Below are positions 1 to 4,798 of a stretch of DNA of 7,797 nt, piece by piece; position 1 is the stretch's first letter; the number at the start of each line of letters is the position of its first letter. A program made the translations under genes and the position numbers. Under the pieces are notes generated by a model that saw only the letters and a list, made by a program, of their open reading frames with translations, had not been told where the DNA came from and searched no databases. Source of the stretch: CF-161 sp035259145 (GTDB lineage: Bacteria > Chloroflexota > Dormibacteria > Dormibacterales > Dormibacteraceae); NCBI GenBank assembly GCA_035259145.1, contig DATFWQ010000203.1:1-7797 (forward strand), written 5' to 3'.

Positions 1-977
1 ACGTTGCACACGAAGACTTTGAGCGCAGGCGACTCCTTGATGGCCCGGACCATGCCCGGCACCAGCAGGTTGGGCAAGATCGAGGTGTAGAGCGAGCCGG
101 GTCCGACCACAATGATCTCGGCGTTCATGATCGCGAGCGCCGCTTCCGGGTTGAGCTCGGAGTCGTCTGGGCGCAGAAACACCCTGCTTATGGGTCCGGC
201 CTGCATCGGGATCTTGGATTCGCCCTCGATCATCGAGCCGTTGACGCTGGCCACCAGCGTGACGTCGTGCAGCGTCGAGGGGATGATGTCGCCGCGGACC
301 GCCAGGACGCGGCCCGACTCGCGAAGCGCGTGTTCGAAGTTCCCTGTCACCTCGGCCATCGCCATGATGAAGAGGTTTCCGAACGAGTGACCGCCCAGTG
401 AGCCATTCTGGAAGCGGTGGTTGAAGAGCTGCTTCACCAGCGGCTCGGCGTCGGCCAGGGCGACCAGGCACTGACGGAAATCACCGGGTGGGAGGATCCG
501 ATACTCCTCGCGCAGCCGCCCGCTCGAACCTCCGTCGTCCGCAACGGTGACGATGGCTGCCAGGTTGGCTGTGTACTCCTTGAGGCCGCGCAGGAGCGTC
601 GACATCCCGGTGCCACCGCCTATGGCGACCACTCGCGGCCCCCGGCTGCGAGTGCGGAAGGAGTAGATGACTTCGGCCACGCTGCGGTCCCCGCCCGGCA
701 GGAACGGTCCGAGGACCGAACGCTGAAGCTGGACGATCGAGAAGCTGAGCAGGCCGGCGCCGAACAAGGTGAACACCAGGCCACGTAACCAGTAGGGCTG
801 GGGCTGCAGAGTGATGTAGTAGAAGACTCCGGGCAGAGTGAGAATCTTGTACGCATCCTTGAGGAAGTAGGCGACTGCCAGGTCGAGGATGAGGATGCTG
901 ATCGCAAGCAGGAGTATCCACCGCTTGACCTCCAGTCCCGGGCGCAGCCAGCGCAGCCAGCTGATGCGAGAACGCAT
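1..977 (-). CDS. yvcK: YvcK/CofD-family gluconeogenesis factor with N-terminal membrane anchor (partial, 3' end outside window)
   Basis: The reverse strand reads without a stop from an ATG at 977-975 to the left edge, giving 325 residues. Two hydrophobic helices lie at about residues 20-39 and 64-85. They are followed by the glycine-rich nucleotide-binding turn AIGGGTGMSTLLRGLKEY (about 118-135), the TVADDGGSSGRLR motif (about 144-156), PPGDFRQCL (about 163-171), GGHSFGNLFI (about 195-204) and GPGSLYTSILPNLLVPG near the window edge. These are hallmarks of the YvcK/CofD-like family. YvcK binds UDP-sugars and is needed for growth on gluconeogenic carbon sources and for normal cell-wall synthesis in Bacillus and mycobacteria. 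Soluble YvcK proteins are about 320 residues, so this one is longer because of the membrane-anchored N-terminus. The 3' end, probably another 80-110 codons, is missing. An AGAGG lies about 18-22 bases before the ATG, rather far for a ribosome binding site, so the exact start is less certain than the family. Confidence 0.93.
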   Translation of the reverse strand, partial: MRSRISWLRWLRPGLEVKRWILLLAISILILDLAVAYFLKDAYKILTLPGVFYYITLQPQPYWLRGLVFTLFGAGLLSFSIVQLQRSVLGPFLPGGDRSVAEVIYSFRTRSRGPRVVAIGGGTGMSTLLRGLKEYTANLAAIVTVADDGGSSGRLREEYRILPPGDFRQCLVALADAEPLVKQLFNHRFQNGSLGGHSFGNLFIMAMAEVTGNFEHALRESGRVLAVRGDIIPSTLHDVTLVASVNGSMIEGESKIPMQAGPISRVFLRPDDSELNPEAALAIMNAEIIVVGPGSLYTSILPNLLVPGMVRAIKESPALKVFVCN

Positions 978-1051
978 ACCTAGATGTGGCTCGACCTCTG
1001 GCAAGTGAACGCTGTGCGGCGAGGCGAAGTTACTGACTGGATAATCGGTTC
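978..1051. promoter_or_regulatory. Divergent intergenic region between yvcK and the DUF5808-like gene
   Basis: This 74-base gap separates two divergently transcribed starts, so promoters for both genes are expected here. On the plus strand a good -10 (GATAAT, 1040-1045) is visible. On the minus strand only weak TANNNT-type candidates such as TAACTT can be seen, and I would not assign a yvcK promoter from them. Confidence 0.5.
1040..1045 (+). promoter_or_regulatory. Probable -10 element (GATAAT) of the DUF5808-like gene, leaderless arrangement
   Basis: GATAAT matches the TATAAT consensus at five of six positions. It ends six bases before the GTG at 1052, so transcription would start at or next to the start codon. 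No Shine-Dalgarno sequence is visible, and no good -35 is seen at 16-18 bases upstream. The spacing is what decides for the GTG start and a leaderless mRNA. It is inferred from sequence only. Confidence 0.45.
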
Positions 1052-1390
1052 GTGCGCTCCCTCAAGCGCTGGCGACGGATGATGCGGCTGATTGCCGTGG
1101 GCCTGGTGGTGGCGGCGGTCGCCCAGGAACTGACCAAGCCGCCGGCGCAGCGGACCTGGCGTGGCCGGGTGCTGGGCGTGATTCCCTATGACCTCACACT
1201 GCCGACGTGGGATCGGGTCCAGCAAGCGTACTGGAACCCGAACGATCCCCGACTCTTCACTGAGCGGGTCGTAGGCGTGGGCTGGGCGATCAATCTTTAT
1301 CGGGCTCGTGTGCTGCTCTCCAGGCTGTTCAGTCGTATGGCCGGGGAGGGGGCGAAGGCGCAACCGATTCAGCTGCGCCGTAGCAGGTAA
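1052..1390 (+). CDS. Small DUF5808-like membrane-anchored protein
   Basis: 112 residues with a GTG start and TAA stop. The N-terminus is basic (MRSLKRWRR), followed by a hydrophobic segment at about residues 12-24, so it is probably a single-pass inner-membrane anchor. The C-terminal half carries IPYDLTLPTWDRVQQAYWNP then DPRLF (about 65-69) and GVGWAINLYR (about 75-84). I recognise this as the DUF5808-type pattern (WNPxDPRLF followed by GxGWxxN), found mostly in Actinobacteria and related phyla; no biochemical role is known to me. The tail after residue 95 is basic and probably disordered. ATG codons at 1079 and 1082 are alternative starts, but they would remove the basic N-terminal flank of the helix. 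The gene is divergent from yvcK and converges with the S9 peptidase, with only 11 bases between the two stop codons, so it is probably transcribed alone. The family call comes from motif memory. Confidence 0.72.
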   Translation: MRSLKRWRRMMRLIAVGLVVAAVAQELTKPPAQRTWRGRVLGVIPYDLTLPTWDRVQQAYWNPNDPRLFTERVVGVGWAINLYRARVLLSRLFSRMAGEGAKAQPIQLRRSR

Positions 1391-1401
1391 CGGTAGCGCG
1401 G

Positions 1402-3162
1402 TCAGCCGCTCAGCCGCTCGCGTGCGAACTCCAGGGCACGACCGAAGGCGCGGGCGCGGTTGCCGTGCCTCGTGATGCCGTGGCCTTCGTCCTCGAATAT
1501 CAACAGCTCCGAGTCACTCGCAGCCTCGTGAATCTGGTACGCCTCGGAGACTGGCACGCGCACGTCGTTGCGGCCATGGATGATGAGGAGCGGCGCCTTG
1601 ATCCGGTGTGCGCGGCGCAGCGGGCTGAACTCGGCCAGGAACTCGCTGTCGGAGGTATCCGGGTCGCCGTACTCGGCGGCCCTGATGGCGCGCCGCCAGC
1701 CGCTGGTGTTCTTGAAGAAGCTGTGGAAGTCGGTCACGCCGACCACGTCGATGGCCGCGTCCCACAGCTCTGGGTCCTCAACCAGAACCGCCAGCGTCAT
1801 GAATCCGCCATACGAGCCACCCATGGCCACGAGGTGGGTGGCGAAACCCTCGCGGCGGAGCCAACGCCCCGCCTCGACCCCGTCGCGTACCGAGTCCCAG
1901 CGCAGCTCCCTGTCGTCCAGTGAGTAGAAACGGCGGCCATAGCCGGTGCTGCCGCGGACGTTGGGCGCAAGCACATCAAAACCTGCGGCGTTCCACATGG
2001 CGACTTGAAGATTGAAGTTCCCTCGGGACTGGCCCTCGGGCCCGCCGTGAAAGAGAACGACTGTCGGCTTCGGGGCTGTGTCTGCCCGGTAGTGAAGACA
2101 CGGGATCTCGAGGCCGTCGAACGAGCCATAGCTGACATCCGTGGGGGCGACCAATCCCGGGAGAGAATCGCCGCTGGCGCGCGTCCAGCGAGTGCCCGAA
2201 GGCAGCTCGTAGATTTCGGCGGGCGCGGTGGGCGACTCCCAGGCCACGAACAGGCGGCTCCCGTCAGAGCTCCAGGCCAGGTGGTCACTGGTGTCGGTCG
2301 TCGCATTGTCGAAGTAGACCATGCCCTGTGGCAGGGTCGCGCGCCATCCTTCGGCACCCGTCTCGAGGTCGAGGATGCGCAGCCCGTCGCAGGCTCCCTC
2401 ATTGACGACGACGGCCGCGCGGTGGCCGGTCGGGTCGGGGACCACCGTCATGACGTCATGCTCCTCGTCTATGAGACGTCGGCGGATGGTGTCAGGTTGG
2501 TCGGGGTCGACATCAACCAGGCCGATGTACTCGCGGTTAAGGTCGGTTCGCGCGAGCAGGCGTCCGTTCGTCCAGACAACCCCGGCGACGAGCAGGGCGT
2601 CGCTCAGCAACGGTCTCAGTTCTGCCCCGGGCGCGACGAGGTAGGCGCTGTCACGATGGCTGTGAGTGGCCTTGGCGACGACTGCCACGGTGCCGTCTGG
2701 GCTCCAGGCCAGCCACGACCAGTTGCCGCCGCGGTCCACCCAGTGCTCGATGTTTCCAGTCTCCAGGTCGATCACGGCCAGGACCCAGTCGTCCTGCCCA
2801 CCCGGGTTATATGAGATGCCCGCCTTTCGGCGGTCGGGGGTGAGCTTGACGTCGCGATGAATGGCCTTGCGGTCCCTGGTGACCTGCCTGAGGATGCCGT
2901 CGGGCCCCACCAGCGCAAGCTGCCAGGTCTCGTTGCCGCCCTGGTCCTGCCGGACGAGCAGTCCGAGCGGGGTCTCGGCAATCGGAAGCGTGCGGTTCTG
3001 GCTGGGTGCCAGGCGCACCGGGAAGTGGTCCGCGGCGTCGAGGCGGTAGGTCTGGCTGAGGCCGGCCATGTCGGAGGCGAAGTAGAGGCTGCCCCCGGCA
3101 GAAGGCGTCGGCCTGTAGGCACGGGCGACCGTGAGGAGCTGTTCCGGGCTTAGAGATGTCAT
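1402..3162 (-). CDS. S9-family serine peptidase (prolyl oligopeptidase / acylaminoacyl-peptidase type)
   Basis: 586 residues, ATG to TGA. The first part (about 20-340) has repeated beta-propeller blade signatures, for example LAWSPDGTVAVV (about 151-162) and LAWSSDGSRLFVAW (about 295-308), as in TolB-like/S9 N-terminal propellers that gate the active site. The C-terminal alpha/beta hydrolase domain (about 345-586) has the oxyanion-side motif FHGGPEGQSRG (about 371-381), APNVRGSTGYGR (about 399-410), the nucleophile elbow GGSYGG with Ser450, Asp533 in IHGRNDVRVP, and His561 in EDEGHG. The catalytic triad is therefore complete. Length fits the family (about 580-700). No signal peptide or membrane helix is seen, so it is probably cytoplasmic and cleaves short peptides or N-blocked peptides; the exact substrate cannot be read from sequence. 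It is a single-gene unit, convergent with the DUF5808-like gene and divergent from the tRNA gene. Confidence 0.94.
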   Translation of the reverse strand: MTSLSPEQLLTVARAYRPTPSAGGSLYFASDMAGLSQTYRLDAADHFPVRLAPSQNRTLPIAETPLGLLVRQDQGGNETWQLALVGPDGILRQVTRDRKAIHRDVKLTPDRRKAGISYNPGGQDDWVLAVIDLETGNIEHWVDRGGNWSWLAWSPDGTVAVVAKATHSHRDSAYLVAPGAELRPLLSDALLVAGVVWTNGRLLARTDLNREYIGLVDVDPDQPDTIRRRLIDEEHDVMTVVPDPTGHRAAVVVNEGACDGLRILDLETGAEGWRATLPQGMVYFDNATTDTSDHLAWSSDGSRLFVAWESPTAPAEIYELPSGTRWTRASGDSLPGLVAPTDVSYGSFDGLEIPCLHYRADTAPKPTVVLFHGGPEGQSRGNFNLQVAMWNAAGFDVLAPNVRGSTGYGRRFYSLDDRELRWDSVRDGVEAGRWLRREGFATHLVAMGGSYGGFMTLAVLVEDPELWDAAIDVVGVTDFHSFFKNTSGWRRAIRAAEYGDPDTSDSEFLAEFSPLRRAHRIKAPLLIIHGRNDVRVPVSEAYQIHEAASDSELLIFEDEGHGITRHGNRARAFGRALEFARERLSG

Positions 3163-3169
3163 GGTGAGC

Positions 3170-3175
3170 AGGCTA
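3170..3175 (-). promoter_or_regulatory. Possible -10 element (TAGCCT) of the S9 peptidase gene
   Basis: On the minus strand TAGCCT fits the loose TANNNT pattern. It ends seven bases before the ATG at 3162, again the spacing expected for a leaderless transcript. No Shine-Dalgarno sequence precedes the ATG. The hexamer matches TATAAT at only three positions and no -35 is evident, so this is a weak call. Confidence 0.25.
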
Positions 3176-3254
3176 CTTATCCCCGGCTGGGGAACACTTG
3201 TGGAAAAATCCCCGGGCCCGGGCGCAGCGGGTGGGTGGCTGGCTGCGGCGTAGC

Positions 3255-3260
3255 TACAAT
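3255..3260 (+). promoter_or_regulatory. Probable -10 element (TACAAT) for the tRNA-Gln gene
   Basis: TACAAT matches the consensus at five of six positions and ends 21 bases before the first tRNA base, giving a short 5' leader for RNase P to remove. The expected -35 region at about 3231-3237 is only a GT-rich stretch with no clear TTGACA. Confidence 0.45.
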
Positions 3261-3281
3261 GGATGACCGCCCGGCTGGCGA

Positions 3282-3356
3282 TGGGGAGTAGCCAAGTGGT
3301 AAGGCGCCTGACTCTGGATCAGGAGATCGAGGGTTCGAATCCTTCCTCCCCAGCCA
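3282..3356 (+). tRNA. tRNA-Gln, anticodon CTG, 3' CCA encoded
   Basis: A full cloverleaf can be folded by eye. The acceptor stem pairs TGGGGAG (3282-3288) with CTCCCCA (3346-3352), including the U1-A72 pair typical of bacterial tRNA-Gln. The D stem is GCC/GGC (3291-3293 with 3303-3305). The anticodon stem is CCTGA/TCAGG (3307-3311 with 3319-3323), with loop CTCTGGA and anticodon CTG at 3314-3316. The variable loop has 5 bases. The T arm is GAGGG/CCTTC (3329-3333 with 3341-3345) with loop TTCGAAT. G73 is at 3353 and CCA at 3354-3356. Anticodon CUG reads CAG. The 3' end is immediately followed by a hairpin and an IS481 remnant, so this tRNA may mark an insertion-prone site. Confidence 0.96.
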
Positions 3357-3359
3357 TTG

Positions 3360-3377
3360 CCATGTCTCAGGACATGG
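3360..3377 (+). terminator. Hairpin directly after the tRNA (terminator-like, no U tract)
   Basis: CCATGTC (3360-3366) and GACATGG (3371-3377) form a perfect 7-bp stem with a TCAG loop, extendable by G-U pairs, starting three bases after the tRNA CCA. It could end or protect the tRNA transcript. No run of T follows, so it is not a canonical intrinsic terminator. The same bases encode the end of the IS481 transposase remnant on the other strand, so the palindrome may simply come from the element's end. Confidence 0.35.
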
Positions 3378-3575
3378 TGGACACCTGTTGCAAGACATCG
3401 TAGACAGACCACCGGCCTCCGAGTGGTTGGTAAGACCGGGTCGGGTCGAGGGTCAAGGCACGTAGGAGCTGGCCGTCCCCGGTGACGATGCGGACGTCGG
3501 CACCGGCGACGAGCAGGCGGACATTGCGTTCTTACGAGCTACGCCGACCGGAATGTGTCGGAGCCTGCCCAGGCC
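3367..3575 (-). pseudogene. IS481-family transposase, C-terminal remnant with a frameshift
   Basis: On the minus strand, NVRLLVAGADVRIV then DGQLLRALTLDPTRSYQPLG ends in a TGA at 3369-3367. This is the typical C-terminal region of IS481-type DDE integrases. Upstream, from 3575 to 3528, GRLRHIPVGVARKN continues the same family pattern in another frame. The join needs a shift at about 3526-3527, where a single base appears to be lost, and the downstream frame is closed by a TAA just upstream of NVRLLV. Only about 70 C-terminal residues remain and the catalytic DDE core is absent, so it cannot encode an active transposase. It lies between the tRNA-Gln and vapBC. Identity rests on remembered family sequence patterns. 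Confidence 0.7.
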
Positions 3576-3610
3576 ACCGACCCGAATCCCAGCGTGGGGG
3601 TGTAATCATC

Positions 3611-3640
3611 TGATGTGTGATGAGCTATCATCACGCATCA
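3611..3640. promoter_or_regulatory. Palindromic operator of the vapBC promoter
   Basis: An inverted repeat has inner arms GTGATGA (3617-3623) and TCATCAC (3628-3634) around a 4-base GCTA centre, and outer arms TGATG (3611-3615) and CATCA (3636-3640). The only mismatch in the 13-base arms is T3616 against G3635. It spans the -10 hexamer and ends on the A of the vapB start codon. VapB antitoxins bind DNA as ribbon-helix-helix or similar dimers and repress their own promoter, best in complex with VapC. A palindrome at this place is what such autoregulation predicts. That VapB binds here is an inference. Confidence 0.75.
3626..3631 (+). promoter_or_regulatory. Probable -10 element (TATCAT) of vapBC
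   Basis: TATCAT matches TATAAT at five of six positions, lies inside the right half of the operator palindrome and ends eight bases before the ATG at 3640. There is no room for a Shine-Dalgarno, so the vapBC mRNA is probably leaderless. Repressor binding to the palindrome would block RNA polymerase directly. Confidence 0.5.
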
Positions 3641-3879
3641 TGCGGACCACCATCGACCTCGATCCTTCGGTTCTCGAGGAGTTGCGTCGTCGCAGCCAAA
3701 GCGCGGGCAAAACCATGGGCCAACTCGCTTCGGAACTGTTGGCCCGCTCACTTCGTGAGGAGCAGGCTGAGTACAAGGCGGCACCGCGCCTTGCATGGAT
3801 TTCAAGAGATCTGGGCCGGCCGAGGGTCGACCTGGAGGACAAGGAGGCGGTCAGAGCACTCCTTGAGACTTCAGGATGA
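3640..3879 (+). CDS. vapB: VapB-type antitoxin, type II toxin-antitoxin system
   Basis: 79 residues, starting at the ATG at 3640. Residues about 1-40 (MRTTIDLDPSVLEELRRRSQ then GKTMGQLASELLARSL) have the strand-helix-helix pattern of a ribbon-helix-helix DNA-binding domain. The tail (about 49-77), with APRLAWISRDLGRPRVDLED, resembles the part of VapB antitoxins that wraps around the VapC active site. The frame is open back to 3553, but the 29 residues before this methionine do not resemble the family and would place the operator inside the gene, so the later start is preferred. The stop overlaps the vapC start as ATGA. VapB would neutralise VapC and repress the operon through the palindrome at the start codon. 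Confidence 0.85.
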   Translation: MRTTIDLDPSVLEELRRRSQSAGKTMGQLASELLARSLREEQAEYKAAPRLAWISRDLGRPRVDLEDKEAVRALLETSG

Positions 3880-4331
3880 GCGTGACTCTCGATGCCAACG
3901 TTCTCGTGTACGCGAGCAACGAGGCGGAGCCCGTTCACAAGGATGCGCGGGATCTGATCAGCCGACTCGCCCTGGGCCCCGAGCTCGTCTATCTATTCTG
4001 GCCGGTGCTGCTTGGCTACCTTCGAATCGTCACCCACCCGGCCATATTGCCGAGGCCTCTGAATCCGCGAGAGGCGACCGCCAACGTGGAATCGCTGCTC
4101 GACCGACCGCACGTCCGCACAGCTGGGGAAGGGGAGGGTTTCTGGAAGCTCTTTCGTGCAACCGGTCAGGATCGAGCTCGGGGTAACGAGGTGCCCGACA
4201 CTCACCTGGCGACGCTGATGCGTCAACATGGCGTCCGCGTCATCTACACACGTGATCGCGGCTTCCGGCGGTTTCCCGAGATTGACCCCGTCGATCCTTT
4301 CGAGTCGGCTCGCCACTCTCGACGGCGCTAG
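3876..4331 (+). CDS. vapC: VapC-type PIN-domain ribonuclease toxin
   Basis: 151 residues, ATG to TAG. The PIN domain starts with TLDANVLVYA (Asp6), continues with WPVLLGYLRIVTHPAI (about 42-57), NEVPDTHLATLM with Asp108, and ends with YTRDRGFRRF with Asp127. VapC toxins are Mg2+-dependent endoribonucleases that cut tRNAs or rRNA and stop growth when the antitoxin is lost. Two points are unusual compared with the general PIN pattern. The position where many VapCs have a conserved Glu is Gly47 here, and the usual second Asp in the DRDF-like motif is Gly129. Some VapC subfamilies naturally have LLGYLR, so activity may be kept. The start overlaps the vapB stop by four bases (ATGA), indicating translational coupling; an AGG sits immediately before the ATG. 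No clear intrinsic terminator follows; only a short T run is seen at 4336-4340. Confidence 0.88.
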   Translation: MSVTLDANVLVYASNEAEPVHKDARDLISRLALGPELVYLFWPVLLGYLRIVTHPAILPRPLNPREATANVESLLDRPHVRTAGEGEGFWKLFRATGQDRARGNEVPDTHLATLMRQHGVRVIYTRDRGFRRFPEIDPVDPFESARHSRRR

Positions 4332-4798
4332 CGGCTTTTTGGGCCAGACGCCTGACCAGGAGGCCAGGGTAGCGCACCGAAAAGCTGGTACGTCCCACGG
4401 CGTGATACGGAGGCCCAGCAGCTCTCTCTCTGCCGAACCTCCGGCCAGGGAACTACCTCGGCGTCGGTGGCGAAGAACTGGCGTGCCCGCGCCGATCCAA
4501 TTCGTTCGGTCACGGCTCGACGCCTCCGAGGGCACTCGGCTGGCGGGTGCGAAAGTCGACCACGGCGACCGAGGAGGGCCGCAGCGCGATGTGGGCCATT
4601 CGAGTGCGACGAGCCGTCCCGAATCCGTGTCCTCGGCGACCTACCACTGGGTCGCGATCGGGGCCACCTGCCTGAACCTCCAGGCCAGATCGCCGGCGCC
4701 GCTGACACCCATGGTGCTGCCCGTGACATCTCAAGGATCGCATCGCTGGTGGCGGTGCGAAGTCGGCCTGGACGAGCTGGCAGAGCCTCCACCGACCG
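4332..4798. other. 467-base segment without a recognisable gene
   Basis: This stretch lies between the converging stops of vapC and the cyclase/ATPase gene. Open frames exist on both strands (for example minus 4792-4328, in the same frame as the ATPase after its stop), but their translations are Arg/Pro/Ser-rich, low-complexity and resemble no family I know, as expected for chance frames in GC-rich DNA. I see no strong terminator, tRNA, direct repeat or element end. It may be decayed accessory DNA linked to the neighbouring toxin-antitoxin and IS remnant. Confidence 0.5.

Noticed and set aside
417..788. Plus-strand open frames (112-390, 417-788) over the yvcK region
   Set aside because: The minus strand carries all YvcK motifs without interruption; the plus frames show no domain.
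2005..2814. A 269-codon plus-strand open frame opposite the S9 peptidase
   Set aside because: It is a shadow of the beta-propeller coding region with no family pattern; the minus-strand protein has a full catalytic triad.
3199..3207. TGTGGAAAA, a DnaA-box-like sequence (TTTTCCACA on the minus strand)
   Set aside because: Only one such box is present, with no dnaA or dnaN nearby and no AT-rich unwinding region, so an origin is not supported.
3211..3222. Palindrome CCCGGGCCCGGG and the nearby CCCC-GGCT-GGGG repeat (3181-3192) as a terminator or operator
   Set aside because: No gene ends here, no T tract follows, and GC-only palindromes are frequent by chance at this base composition.
3177..3398. 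73-codon minus-strand frame opposite the tRNA
   Set aside because: Its residues LGRKDSNPRSPDPESGALPL are the usual spurious translation of the antisense of a tRNA gene.
3553..3639. Longer vapB with 29 extra N-terminal residues
   Set aside because: The extra residues do not match ribbon-helix-helix antitoxins, and the operator and -10 would lie inside the coding region.
4326..4340. CGCTAGCG followed by TTTTT after the vapC stop, as an intrinsic terminator
   Set aside because: The palindrome has no loop and the bases before the T run have no complementary arm upstream, so a stable stem cannot form.
4328..4792. 154-codon minus-strand frame downstream of the ATPase stop, possibly a lost C-terminal domain such as a LuxR helix-turn-helix
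   Set aside because: The translation has no helix-turn-helix or other recognisable pattern and is dominated by Arg, Pro and Ser.
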